From positions 2,790,001-2,854,000 of the forward strand of contig NZ_CP117877.1 of assembly GCF_028736115.1 (NCBI RefSeq): a stretch of DNA of 64,000 bases, written 5' to 3'. The position numbers and the translations under genes were made by a program. This DNA comes from Mucilaginibacter sp. KACC 22063. GTDB taxonomy: Bacteria; Bacteroidota; Bacteroidia; Sphingobacteriales; Sphingobacteriaceae. The notes below the pieces were generated by a model. The model was not told the origin of the DNA. It saw only the letters and a program-made list of their open reading frames with translations, and made no database searches. Below are positions 26,359-35,340 of this stretch, piece after piece. The stretch's first letter is position 1; each line of letters starts with the position of its first letter.

Positions 26359-27083
26359 TATTTGATATTTTCAAGTTTGTCACCCAAAATTTCTTCCAGG
26401 TCTGATTTTGCAATTAATAAGTTGGTTTCAGCTAAAATACGTGATTGATTACGGTCAGAAAGGGTTGCCTGTGCCTTATTATAATTATCATAGGTTTCTT
26501 CTCCTTTTTCAAACTTATGTCTTATACTTTTTACCAGTTCTGCGGCATCCATTGCAGATTGTGTTTGCAATTTAACTTCTGCAGTACGCTGAATGTACAG
26601 GTAATAACGTTTCTTTACTTCATTAGTTAAAGTAAGCATGTATTCATCGCTTTCGCTTTGTGCAACCTGTAGTTCTGCTTTTGCCTGCCTTATCGTAGCT
26701 GGTTTTTGAAAAAAGTATCCCGGATTAAAAAAAAGGCCTACCTGCAAACCATTAAAGTAGCTGTAAGATTGTGTAGTAGTACTGCTTGTACCGGTGGTGT
26801 TAATGCCGGGGGTTGCCACTATGGTAGCACTATGCGGCTGATAAACATACGAGATGGTAAAGGCATCAAGATAAGAGATCTTTGCTTTACTGATATTTTC
26901 CTTAGCAACAGAAACCCGGTTCTGGTTAGCCCTAACTCTGGGGTAATTGGCCTTAGAAACTTCTATAAGTTTATTAAGATATGCTTCATTAATGTCTGGA
27001 ATTATTGATTCCTGAGCTTTAAGAGGTTGATATAAGAACAATAAGCCAAGAACTGATAATATTAAAGTATATATTCTTTTCAT
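26358..27083 (-). CDS. Half-length TolC-like outer-membrane protein
   Basis: 241 residues with a signal peptide (LFLYQPLKAQES). The mature part has one TolC-type repeat: long helices (SKANYPRVRANQNRVSVAKE), a Ser/Thr-rich beta stretch (GTSSTTTQSYSYFNGLQVGL) and a second long helix pair ending RILAETNLLIAKSDLEEILG. Ordinary TolC/OEP proteins have two such repeats in 430-490 residues. It is coupled to the Wzc-like gene (TAATG overlap) and lies 146 bp after the dehydratase gene. It may be the outer-membrane exit for the polysaccharide or a partner of one; no Wza-type gene is seen in the window. Confidence 0.83.
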   Translation of the reverse strand: MKRIYTLILSVLGLLFLYQPLKAQESIIPDINEAYLNKLIEVSKANYPRVRANQNRVSVAKENISKAKISYLDAFTISYVYQPHSATIVATPGINTTGTSSTTTQSYSYFNGLQVGLFFNPGYFFQKPATIRQAKAELQVAQSESDEYMLTLTNEVKKRYYLYIQRTAEVKLQTQSAMDAAELVKSIRHKFEKGEETYDNYNKAQATLSDRNQSRILAETNLLIAKSDLEEILGDKLENIK

Positions 27084-27229
27084 TAATAAGCAAGATTATC
27101 GGATAGCAATTTGCTTCAGTCCTTAAAAATATGCAAATGATTTAAAACGGCAAACAAACTGAATTCAGATTAACTATCTGTACGATTTAATAGCTTAAAA
27201 AGTTTTTTAAAAAGAATAATAACTAAATA

Positions 27230-29176
27230 TTAGTTAACCGATGTTTGGAGGTCAAGCGCTTCATAGACGGAGTTATTGCTTTTAAATTCAGGAACTATTT
27301 CCTTCATTTTAGCTACAATACGGTTATTATTATGTGTTGTGGCCAGATGTATCAATTCGTCAACCTGTTTAACAACGGCTGCAAAACTATACTCACGTAC
27401 CTTGGCGATCATTATTTTATGATGGTGTGTAGGTATAGTGTTTTCCATATCATTCAGCAACTCCTCGTAAAGCTTTTCACCTGGGCGCAGGCCAGTAAAT
27501 TCAATAGCAATATCCTGGTTAGGTATCAAACCCGAAAGCCTGATCATTTTTTTCGCCAGTTCGACAATCTTTACAGATTTGCCCATGTCAAAAATAAATA
27601 TTTCACCCCCGTTACCCATTGATCCGGCTTCAAGAACCAGCCTGCAAGCCTCAGGAATGGTCATAAAATATCTTGTTATTTCCGGATGGGTTACAGTTAC
27701 AGGCCCGCCCTTTTCTATCTGAGCTTTAAACCTTGGTATAACCGAACCATTTGAACCCAATACATTACCGAAACGGGTAGTTATAAACTTAGTATTTTCT
27801 TTTCTTTTACTTGTATTTAAGTGGCTAAGGCCATTTTCGTATACCGTTCCGGGTTCAAAGAATGACTTAAACAAAGATTGTACATAAATTTCGGCGATAC
27901 GCTTAGAAGCGCCCATAATATTAGTAGGATTTACAGCCTTATCGGTTGATACCATTACAAATTTATGCACACCATATTGAACAGACAGATTAGCCATTAT
28001 CTTTGTACCCATTACATTAGTCCTGATGGCTTCAGCAGGATTGTGTTCCATTAATGGTACATGCTTGTAAGCCGCCGCATGATAAACATAATGAGGCTGG
28101 AATGTTTTGAAAAGAGATTCCATACGGTTGCGGTCCCGCACATCACCTATAAAAGAGTGAAAAATCTGGTCATCGCAGCATTCTTCCAATTCGAGTTGCA
28201 ATTCATGCAAAGGAGATTCAGCCTGATCTGTTAAAATGATCATCTGAGGTTTAAAGTTCAGTAGCTGACGTACAATTTCGCTACCGATAGACCCTGCGGC
28301 ACCTGTAACAACAATACGTTTACCCTTTAATTGATCGCTGATAACATCATTGTCGATTTTAATCGGGTCGCGTTCAAGCAAGTTTTCAATTTTGATATTT
28401 TGTATTTGCTTGGTATTGATATGGCCATTTATCCAATTTGTAACTGGTGGCAAGGTCAGTACTCTGATATTATATTTAAGACAAAGGTCTACAATTCTAT
28501 TTTTACGGTCAGAGTCAAGATTGTTAATAGCAATTATCAAATCGTCAACTTTTTCAAGAGAAGTTACAAATTTTTCGAAAGCGGAAACAGAATATATTTT
28601 AACTCCTTCTATTATTTTCCCAGACTTCCTGGTATCATCTTCAATAAAACCTACAACAGTCATATTAACTGCTGCATCATGATCTAAAGTACGTTTAGCA
28701 GCGATACCGATTTCACCTGCGCCGTAGATTACCACATGTCTTTTATCAATGTTCAGGTTTTTTATATATAAAAAGAAATACTTAACAAATACCCGGTAAC
28801 TAAGTAGTAAAACAAAACTGCATAATGCATTAATCACCAACACCTCGTTAGAGATCATGGTTTTTAAATTAAATGTCATCAACACCAGATTTGTAAGGAA
28901 AAACAAGAAATTACTTATTCCTACAGAAAGTACAATCCTGTGTGCATCTTGAAAACTGGTGTATCTGATGATACCCGCATATGTTTTTACAACCAGGAAT
29001 ACAATTACGTTGATTACAGTAAAAATCAACAGGTTACGACTAAAAGAAGCGGTTTGAATGTTATTTATATCGAAATTATAACGGATAAAATATGCCATCC
29101 CTAAAGAAAACATACCGATTATAAGATCGAGACAAAAGATTATCCAGCGAGGTACGATGTTAAGAGTTTGAAACAT
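27230..29176 (-). CDS. Membrane-bound nucleotide-sugar 4,6-dehydratase (CapD/WbpM/PglF type)
   Basis: 648 residues. Four transmembrane helices lie in the first 125 residues. A CoA-binding-like Rossmann domain follows (VVIYGAGEIGIAAKR), then the catalytic SDR domain with GAAGSIGSEIVRQL, HAAAYKHVPLMEHNP and STDKAVNPTNIMGASKR. The last motif has Met in place of the usual SDR Tyr (MxxxK), as in the long dehydratases. They convert UDP-GlcNAc to UDP-4-keto-6-deoxy-GlcNAc, the route to QuiNAc, bacillosamine or FucNAc. Likely supplies the first sugar for the initiating transferase. First gene of the minus-strand exopolysaccharide run. Confidence 0.92.
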   Translation of the reverse strand: MFQTLNIVPRWIIFCLDLIIGMFSLGMAYFIRYNFDINNIQTASFSRNLLIFTVINVIVFLVVKTYAGIIRYTSFQDAHRIVLSVGISNFLFFLTNLVLMTFNLKTMISNEVLVINALCSFVLLLSYRVFVKYFFLYIKNLNIDKRHVVIYGAGEIGIAAKRTLDHDAAVNMTVVGFIEDDTRKSGKIIEGVKIYSVSAFEKFVTSLEKVDDLIIAINNLDSDRKNRIVDLCLKYNIRVLTLPPVTNWINGHINTKQIQNIKIENLLERDPIKIDNDVISDQLKGKRIVVTGAAGSIGSEIVRQLLNFKPQMIILTDQAESPLHELQLELEECCDDQIFHSFIGDVRDRNRMESLFKTFQPHYVYHAAAYKHVPLMEHNPAEAIRTNVMGTKIMANLSVQYGVHKFVMVSTDKAVNPTNIMGASKRIAEIYVQSLFKSFFEPGTVYENGLSHLNTSKRKENTKFITTRFGNVLGSNGSVIPRFKAQIEKGGPVTVTHPEITRYFMTIPEACRLVLEAGSMGNGGEIFIFDMGKSVKIVELAKKMIRLSGLIPNQDIAIEFTGLRPGEKLYEELLNDMENTIPTHHHKIMIAKVREYSFAAVVKQVDELIHLATTHNNNRIVAKMKEIVPEFKSNNSVYEALDLQTSVN

Positions 29177-29485
29177 TATTACAGATAAATGTAACAGAAT
29201 TACTTTACAATATTAATAATAATAATAAAATTTAAGTCAGAATTTTATTATTAAGCAAATAAATATTTGATTAAAATCAAATATCCAATTATATAACATT
29301 TATAACTTGTAAGCATATTAAGACTTACAGCTTGTTTTGTTAACACTATTGATTTAAATATGTTTAAACTAATGATTTGTTAGTTGATTTTATTATTTCA
29401 CAGGTTAAGACCACCGCGCTATTGAATTTTATCTTTTTGAAAAACAGCCTGATAGAAGATTTTTAAAAAAAATATCACCACAGGC
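29177..29485. other. AT-rich spacer upstream of the exopolysaccharide run
   Basis: About 310 bp with very low GC between the dehydratase gene and the tRNA promoter. It must contain the minus-strand promoter of the exopolysaccharide run. No exact TAnnTTTG was found on that strand, but a perfect palindrome lies at 29263-29284. No coding frame was seen. Confidence 0.6.
29263..29284. promoter_or_regulatory. Perfect 22-bp palindrome, possible operator
   Basis: ATATTTGATT at 29263-29272, AA, then AATCAAATAT at 29275-29284: 10-bp arms with a 2-nt centre. It lies about 90 bp upstream of the dehydratase start codon. The shape suits a dimeric regulator. The region is AT-rich, so chance cannot be excluded. 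Confidence 0.4.
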
Positions 29486-29516
29486 TTTGCGTATGTATTT
29501 TTAAATCTTACTTTTG
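29486..29516 (+). promoter_or_regulatory. Bacteroidota-type promoter of tRNA-Pro
   Basis: TTTG at 29486-29489 and TACTTTTG at 29509-29516, separated by exactly 19 nt, match the Bacteroidota consensus (-33 TTTG, -7 TAnnTTTG). The predicted start lies a few bases later, just before the tRNA at 29528. Confidence 0.85.
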
Positions 29517-29527
29517 CACCACGCAAA

Positions 29528-29601
29528 CGGGATGTAGCGTAGCCCGGTATCGCGCCACATTTGGGATGTGGAGGCCGCAGGTTCGAATCCTGCCATCCCG
29601 A
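29528..29601 (+). tRNA. tRNA-Pro (anticodon UGG)
   Basis: 74 nt fold into a full cloverleaf. The acceptor stem is CGGGATG with CATCCCG and discriminator A. The anticodon stem CCACA/TGTGG encloses loop TTTGGGA, so the anticodon is TGG followed by G37, as expected for proline. The T arm is GCAGG-TTCGAAT-CCTGC. The 3' CCA is not encoded. A promoter matching consensus lies upstream and a strong terminator downstream, so it is a single-gene unit. Confidence 0.96.
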
Positions 29602-29624
29602 CTAAAGCGATACCAAGTATCAAA

Positions 29625-29658
29625 ACCCTCTAAATTGTATGATTTAGAGGGTTTTTTT
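29625..29658 (+). terminator. Rho-independent terminator of tRNA-Pro
   Basis: A perfect 11-bp stem (ACCCTCTAAAT with ATTTAGAGGGT), 6-nt loop, then seven T. It begins 24 bp after the tRNA. Confidence 0.93.
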
Positions 29659-30022
29659 GTTATAATTAAAATTGCTCTTCAGAACCCTCATTGTTATAAC
29701 TTCTTAGTGCCCTATTCACACCTTCTTTTTAAGCCGTACATTTTTCAATGCATTGCTGGCTATTGCCGGTCCTTGGAGATGCTTTCCTAATACTAATCTG
29801 TATTTTTTAATTAATTGCATATCTGTCATATATTCCCATTGCATGATCTGAACCGCTGACCTGTCATGCCCATTCAAAATACAATTCAAAAAGCCGCGGC
29901 CAGATCATCATGCTATATTTTATCTGTATTTCGCTGTCATGAGCACTAATTCAAATAAATAAGTGCCGGTAACTACAACGTGCATTTTCTATATTCAGCC
30001 ACGGTATATAATTAAATTCTAT
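29659..30022. other. Gene-free spacer upstream of the GH43 gene
   Basis: About 360 bp after the tRNA terminator. A frame overlapping the tRNA T-arm is open but is a known type of artefact. No promoter with both consensus boxes and no repeat was recognised. Confidence 0.5.
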
Positions 30023-32194
30023 ATGAAATTAAGCCTTAAAGGTGCTTTATTACTCGCAATTGCCCTGATGTCAATCGTTAGCAGAAGTTTTGCCCAAAAT
30101 AAAGACCTTCCCAATAGTTATTCAACGCTACGGGCTCAAAATAAAATTCTAAACCCGCTGCTGCCGGGTTATTTTGCTGATCCAACTATTAAAAAGTTTG
30201 GCGATATATATTACATCTACGCCACTACTGACAACATTATGCTGGCATCGGGGGCACCTACGGTATGGTACAGCAAAGATTTCGAAAATTGGTATAACTA
30301 CACAATGGATGTTCCTGCTTTTACCGCCGAACCTTTAACCAATTTTTGGGCACCTGATGTGGTCTTCAAAAACAATCGTTATTACTTATACTTCGGTAAC
30401 TGCGAAATGGGTTGCAACATATATGGATATGTTTCTGATACACCTGTTGGTCCCTGGAAAAAGTTAAGCGACGCTGACAATCCGGTTATTCCGCATGATT
30501 ACCCCCGGCCGGGCTTTCCTTCGCTTGATGCACAGTTTTTTACTGATGATGACCAAAAAATTTATGGTTACTGGGGTACATGGGTACACTACAATGGCGG
30601 TTACGCAGTAGGCGAACTTAATAGTCAAAGCATGAGTAACATGCAAAAATCAACAAACATTCCGCTGGCGCAAACGCCCGGGCCTTTTGAGGCACCCTAT
30701 ATGATGAAGAAGGGAGATAAATACCTATTAATGTATTCGGGCGGATCATGCCATGACGAGACTTATAATGTACGCTATGCGTATGCCCATACCCCTTACG
30801 GCCCCTTTAAAGAAGGAGCTAATAATCCGATTTTAAGTACCAATGCCGACAAAACCGTTCATGGCCCGGGGCACCATTCCGTTTTACAGGACGGTGATGA
30901 CTATTACATTATTTATCACAAGCATGATTACCCTATGACCAGGGGCGGATTAGCCCGTCAGGTATGTGTAGATCGCTTGATCTTTGAAAACGATTCGACC
31001 ATAAAGAAGGTGGAACCGCAAAATACCGGCTATATCAATCCGTCAAAACAAACGCCACCTGTTAACCTGGCTTTAAATAAAGACGCCCGTGCATCTTCAG
31101 AGTATCATTTGCAGGATTTGAATAACGATTACGAATACAAAGCCAGTTTTGTAACCGACGATAACAACGCAACCCTTTGGAAAGCTGGCAGTAACCTATT
31201 GCCACAGGATTTAACCATTGATTTAGGTGCTGAAAAAAGGATCAGGCGTATAATGACGCAATTTGAATTTCCTGCATTTTACTATCAGTATATGATCAAA
31301 TACTCTGCTGATGGTAAAAGCTGGAAGCTTTTTGCAGATCAATCAAAGAACCGGACACCTGGCAGCCCAATGATTGACGATAAAGATGTAAAAGCACGAT
31401 TTATCAAATTAACGGTTACAGGTACTGAAAAACAAGGGCTGTATGCCGCAATATGGAATATCAAAGTTTATGATGGCCTATTTGACATGCCGCTACACAT
31501 AAAAAACAAAATCTCGGAAAACGCACCTGCGCTCAACAGTAAACGGCAAATGCTGCTGAACATTAATGCAGCAGATTATTCAAAAGATCAGTCTTTTAAA
31601 ATTGTTAAGAACAAAGGTGTACTTGGTGGAATATTTAAAAAAAACGGCGATGTTACGATTGAAAAAGACGAAGCCGGGATAACTGCCTTTAAATTTACAA
31701 ACGGGTCTCTTCAATCAGATCAACCTGTTCCGCAAACACTTGCATGGAACGGTTCATACACAGTTGCTGCCTGGGTAAAAACACGGGTGATGGCAAAAGA
31801 AGGCGGATGCCTGATGTCGTGGTGCAACAGAAACATAATGAGACTTGCCAACTCCTATAATGCGATGTATTTCAACAGTGGTGGTTACGGAGCGGCCGGG
31901 CACCTTGATTATCATTTTGATATGAAATATAACCATATGCCGCAGAGCAATAAATGGCATTATATTGTTTTAACATTTGATGGTATATCTGAGAAGATCT
32001 ATGTCGACGGTAAACTGGATAATGCACAGATGATGACCTTGTCATCTGCCATAAAAAATGCTAAATTTATTATAGGAGCGTCAGACATTGGCGAAAATTT
32101 TACAGGTTATATCGCCTCATTAAAAATGTATGATTATGCTTTAAATTTTGATGAAATACAAAAACAGCTTCATGCTAATCAGTCATTAAAATAG
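30023..32194 (+). CDS. Secreted GH43 family glycosidase with F5/8C-like and LamG-like domains
   Basis: 723 residues from the ATG at 30023. An upstream GTG at 29963 would add 20 residues in front of a good signal peptide (MKLSLKGALLLAIALMSIVS, cleavage after SFA-Q), so it was not used. The five-bladed GH43 domain spans about 35-340: PGYFADPTIKK holds the general-base Asp, FPSLDAQFF the pKa-modulating Asp, and PGPFEAPYMMKKGD the acid Glu. HGPGHHSVLQDGDDYY is also typical. A discoidin-like domain (about 355-480) and a concanavalin/LamG-like domain (about 545-720, GSYTVAAWVKTR) follow. GH43 enzymes cleave arabinosides, xylosides or galactans; the substrate is unknown. No SusCD pair adjoins it. 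Confidence 0.92.
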   Translation: MKLSLKGALLLAIALMSIVSRSFAQNKDLPNSYSTLRAQNKILNPLLPGYFADPTIKKFGDIYYIYATTDNIMLASGAPTVWYSKDFENWYNYTMDVPAFTAEPLTNFWAPDVVFKNNRYYLYFGNCEMGCNIYGYVSDTPVGPWKKLSDADNPVIPHDYPRPGFPSLDAQFFTDDDQKIYGYWGTWVHYNGGYAVGELNSQSMSNMQKSTNIPLAQTPGPFEAPYMMKKGDKYLLMYSGGSCHDETYNVRYAYAHTPYGPFKEGANNPILSTNADKTVHGPGHHSVLQDGDDYYIIYHKHDYPMTRGGLARQVCVDRLIFENDSTIKKVEPQNTGYINPSKQTPPVNLALNKDARASSEYHLQDLNNDYEYKASFVTDDNNATLWKAGSNLLPQDLTIDLGAEKRIRRIMTQFEFPAFYYQYMIKYSADGKSWKLFADQSKNRTPGSPMIDDKDVKARFIKLTVTGTEKQGLYAAIWNIKVYDGLFDMPLHIKNKISENAPALNSKRQMLLNINAADYSKDQSFKIVKNKGVLGGIFKKNGDVTIEKDEAGITAFKFTNGSLQSDQPVPQTLAWNGSYTVAAWVKTRVMAKEGGCLMSWCNRNIMRLANSYNAMYFNSGGYGAAGHLDYHFDMKYNHMPQSNKWHYIVLTFDGISEKIYVDGKLDNAQMMTLSSAIKNAKFIIGASDIGENFTGYIASLKMYDYALNFDEIQKQLHANQSLK

Positions 32195-32517
32195 CTCAAA
32201 GTACCCTGCTCCCTCCTGCCACAAAGTTATCGCGGCTGAATTGTTTTTAAAATATAGTACGTCCATATAAAGGTAATACTTTAAGTGTATTATGAGTAAT
32301 CTATTGCTACCTGTGCTTATCATGAAAGCCAATATTGGTGATTATTAACTGACTACCTCTGGCAAATAAATGCTCATTATTATCTTACAGGTTTCTCAAT
32401 TATTATTTAACTGAAAAACTGTCCGTTCTATCCTGTTTTTTGTCCGGTTCGCACTAATTAAATGATAGTGCTACTATCGTCAAAATTAGCTTTGACTAAT
32501 TATAGCGCGAACGGTAT
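32195..32517. other. Promoter region of the efflux/LytTR operon
   Basis: 323 bp without a gene. The last 75 bp hold an exact -7 element (TAGCTTTG, 32487-32494), a repeated word ACTAATTA (32453-32460 and 32495-32502) and a small hairpin GATAGT-GCT-ACTATC (32464-32478). No TTG lies at the expected -33 distance, which suggests activator-dependent transcription. Confidence 0.5.
32453..32502 (+). promoter_or_regulatory. Direct repeat ACTAATTA x2, 42 bp apart, flanking a -7 box
   Basis: The two copies start 42 bp apart, four helical turns, so they face the same side of the DNA. LytTR regulators bind paired direct repeats, and the operon ends with a LytTR gene. Autoregulation is therefore plausible but unproven. 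Confidence 0.4.
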
Positions 32518-32913
32518 ATGAAAATTCTATCTCAATCATTTTTTGCATTATCTGTCTTACTGATGATGGCAGCGGCAGATTCATTGGCACAAACCGCTAA
32601 AGAACCTGATGCAATTATTGGTATTTATCAAAGTCCTGATGAAAACGGAAAAGTTGAATTTTATAAAGAACGGGGTCAATATTTCGGAAAGCTGATCCAG
32701 GTTAATACCTCTCAGAATAAAGTTAAAGTAGGCACTATCATTTTTAAAGATTTGACTTTTACCAACGGGCATTGGGAGGGTAAAATATATGCCCCTGCCA
32801 AAGGCAAGGAGTTTCCTTGTAATTTATCCCTTAAAAACAATAAAGATCTTGAAGTGAAAGTCAGATCAGGTTTTTTGAGTCAGACCCGCGAATGGAAACG
32901 TCTAAATAATTAG
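32518..32913 (+). CDS. DUF2147 family secreted protein
   Basis: 131 residues with a signal peptide ending at SLAQT (about residue 25). The rest is a DUF2147 domain: DAIIGIYQSPDENGKVEFYK at the start, YFGKLIQ, and ITFKDLTF-like FKDLTFTNGHWEGKIY with a C-terminal RSGFLSQTREWKRL. DUF2147 proteins are small periplasmic lipocalin-like beta-barrels without known function. Here the gene is first in an operon with an efflux pump and a LytTR system (2 bp to the TolC gene), so it probably binds a ligand or acts in the envelope response. Confidence 0.85.
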   Translation: MKILSQSFFALSVLLMMAAADSLAQTAKEPDAIIGIYQSPDENGKVEFYKERGQYFGKLIQVNTSQNKVKVGTIIFKDLTFTNGHWEGKIYAPAKGKEFPCNLSLKNNKDLEVKVRSGFLSQTREWKRLNN

Positions 32914-32915
32914 GT

Positions 32916-34241
32916 ATGAAATTATCCACTCGTTTAATTTTTATTTTTTGCAGTTACATCTTTACCTGCGATGTGATGGCGCAGGCCAACAGTGACACAC
33001 TTAAAATTAGTTCGCTAAAGGCAGCCATTGACATTGCTACGCAACATAACCCTACACAAGCGGTTTATCTGGAACAGATCAGGCAGGCCAGATATAATTA
33101 CAAAGCTACCCTGGCTACTATCTACCCCAATGCTTCTGCAAGTTTTAATGGTACAGACAACCTTCATTTAGCTGTTACACCCATACCCGGTGAATTGATT
33201 GGACATCCAGGCACTGTTTACAATGCGCAGTTTGGGCGCAAATATGTGTATAATACCGGCATTACCTTGTCGAAAAGCTTGTTTGACTGGACAAATATAC
33301 TGGAGACTAAGATCGCCAGGCAGAACATCGAGTTAAGTAAACTGCAGCAGGATGCCTTTTTACAAACGCTGAAAGAGCAGGTTGCCCGGTTATATTATTC
33401 AGCTCTGATTGCGAAAAATGCACTTCTGATTAATAATAAAGACAGCCTTGTGGCAGACAGTATGCTGATTTTATCGCGTCAGCGATTGAACAAGGGCTTG
33501 GGGGACCAGTTAGCCGTTAATCAGTCTGCCATTAATTGCCAAAACATAGCGCAGAATAAAGCGCAAAGCAGTCAGCTTTTTAATCAAAGCGTAGAGAATC
33601 TTAAAATTTTGCTGGGCGCAGGTGTTAAAACACAACTTGCGTTTTCCGAAGGTCTTAAACTTGATTCGTTACAGGTAATGATTCCCGTGTTGATGCAGCC
33701 GGATAAAAGCCTGGGCATTTATCAAAAACAAGCGGATTTGGCAAAGCTGCAGACCGGTTTGACACAGAGCTCGTTTTTACCCAAAATAGCCGTGGTAAGC
33801 TATTTAGGCGGTCAGCAGTTCCGCGACAATTTCGGACTGTCTATGGAAAGTAATTCCTGGAATGCGTATCGCTATATCGGCATTAACATCAGTGTGCCCA
33901 TTTTCACCGGTTTCAGTAATATTAACAAATTCCGGTCTGCTACATCCCAGCAAAAAATAGCTCAACTTCAGTATCAGAACAGCAGTGTACAAAGCGAAAT
34001 AAACGATCAGCTTACACTTCAAAACGAGGCCACTTATCATATAATGGTTCAATCATCGGCTGTGGCATTTCATCTTTACAGCGATAATCTTTATTTAAAC
34101 CAGCGAAAATACATAGAAGGTATAGCTGCCATTGATACCTATCTAAAAGCATTTCAAGATTACCTCGCCGCCGAAAATAATTACCTCAATAATCTTTCTC
34201 TGTTGCTGTCAAACAGGGCTGTTATCTATTCACGTCAATAA
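32916..34241 (+). CDS. TolC-family outer-membrane efflux protein
   Basis: 441 residues, full length for the family. The signal peptide ends near DVMAQ. It has two OEP repeats with long helices (SSLKAAIDIATQHNPTQAVY, LKEQVARLYYSALIAKNALL, ISVPIFTGFSNINKFRSATS). Forms the outer-membrane duct for the downstream periplasmic adaptor and ABC permease/ATPase. Co-transcribed with them (2 bp from the DUF2147 gene, 11 bp to the adaptor). Confidence 0.92.
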   Translation: MKLSTRLIFIFCSYIFTCDVMAQANSDTLKISSLKAAIDIATQHNPTQAVYLEQIRQARYNYKATLATIYPNASASFNGTDNLHLAVTPIPGELIGHPGTVYNAQFGRKYVYNTGITLSKSLFDWTNILETKIARQNIELSKLQQDAFLQTLKEQVARLYYSALIAKNALLINNKDSLVADSMLILSRQRLNKGLGDQLAVNQSAINCQNIAQNKAQSSQLFNQSVENLKILLGAGVKTQLAFSEGLKLDSLQVMIPVLMQPDKSLGIYQKQADLAKLQTGLTQSSFLPKIAVVSYLGGQQFRDNFGLSMESNSWNAYRYIGINISVPIFTGFSNINKFRSATSQQKIAQLQYQNSSVQSEINDQLTLQNEATYHIMVQSSAVAFHLYSDNLYLNQRKYIEGIAAIDTYLKAFQDYLAAENNYLNNLSLLLSNRAVIYSRQ

Positions 34242-34252
34242 GTTCTATAAAT

Positions 34253-35338
34253 ATGAAATATCAATTCCAGCTCGCACTAATATGTATCATTCTTATAAGT
34301 GGTTGCAAGCCTAAAAATGAGATCAGGCCCGAAAGAAGAACTATTGTAGATGCTGTATTCGGCAGCGGCCATTTAGAGAATGCAGGGCAATATACCATTA
34401 TGGCTAATGCAGATGGTTTCATCAGCAAATCTTATGTGCATGAGGGCGACACAGTGCAGGCAGGACAGATGCTTTTTTGTTTAAACAACGATATACAAAA
34501 TACACAGGTTGCCAACGCATTAACAAATCTCAATTACGCCAAGGCTAACGCTAATGCAGGGTCGCCGCAGATCACACAACTTCAGATACAGATTCTTCAG
34601 GGGCGTAAAAAATTATCAGTAGATTCTGCTAACTATGCCCGTTACAGCCGTTTGGTAACAACGAAAGCGGTGTCTGAAAACGATTTTGAAAATGCAAAAC
34701 TCAATTTCCAAAGTTCTGTTGCCAACCTTAATATACTAAAAAAGAATCTTGACGATCTGTTGCGAAACCTCCGGTTAAATGTGGAGAATGCTGCAGCACA
34801 GTATCAACTGCAAAAGGAAAATAATAATTTTTACCAATTGAGCAGTAAAGGACCGGGTGTGGTAATGAATTTGGCTAAAAAGCCAGGAGATTATGTGCGA
34901 CGCGGTGATGTGATTGCCATGCTGGGAACCGGACATACGGTGATCAAACTGGATATTGCAGAAGAAGATATCAACCGGATCAGGATCGGACAGCGGGTGC
35001 TGGTTTCGATGAACAATGAAAAGGATAAAAATTATGAGGCACTGGTTAGTAAAATTTATCCGGCGTTTAACGTGACGGACCAGGCTTTTATTATTGAAGC
35101 AATGTTTAAAACAGCTCCTCTGCATCCGCTTAATGGCGCGCAGTTACAGGGTAATATCATTGTTGAGGAAAAGAAAAACGCACTGGTAATTCCCTCATCA
35201 GTTGTGGTTAATGATCATTATGTATGGATCAACCGGCAAAAGAGAAAAATAAATACTGGAATCCGGACCCTGGAATGGACAGAAGTAACCGGCGGACTCA
35301 GCGGAAATGAGGTGTTAACACTGCCTAATGCCGATTAA
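34253..35338 (+). CDS. Periplasmic adaptor (HlyD/MFP family) lipoprotein
   Basis: 361 residues. The lipobox ILISGCKP puts the lipidated Cys near residue 20. The biotinyl-lipoyl-like domain is split around a helical hairpin (GFISKSYVHEGDTVQAGQML before it, GPGVVMNLAKKPGDYVRRGD after it), followed by a beta-barrel (DIAEEDINRIRIGQRVLVSM). It links the TolC duct to the MacB/FtsX-type permease encoded next. The lipid anchor replaces the usual transmembrane helix. Confidence 0.92.
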   Translation: MKYQFQLALICIILISGCKPKNEIRPERRTIVDAVFGSGHLENAGQYTIMANADGFISKSYVHEGDTVQAGQMLFCLNNDIQNTQVANALTNLNYAKANANAGSPQITQLQIQILQGRKKLSVDSANYARYSRLVTTKAVSENDFENAKLNFQSSVANLNILKKNLDDLLRNLRLNVENAAAQYQLQKENNNFYQLSSKGPGVVMNLAKKPGDYVRRGDVIAMLGTGHTVIKLDIAEEDINRIRIGQRVLVSMNNEKDKNYEALVSKIYPAFNVTDQAFIIEAMFKTAPLHPLNGAQLQGNIIVEEKKNALVIPSSVVVNDHYVWINRQKRKINTGIRTLEWTEVTGGLSGNEVLTLPNAD

Positions 35339-35340
35339 AA

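Noticed and set aside
9202..29176. Exopolysaccharide locus as a mobile island or prophage
   Set aside because: No integrase, transposase or attachment-site duplication was seen; the nearby tRNA-Pro has no visible partial copy at the other end of the locus.
29566..29790. 74-codon frame beginning MWRPQVRILPSR
   Set aside because: It starts inside the tRNA-Pro T-arm; this N-terminus is the familiar artefact of translating tRNA 3' halves, and it runs through the terminator.
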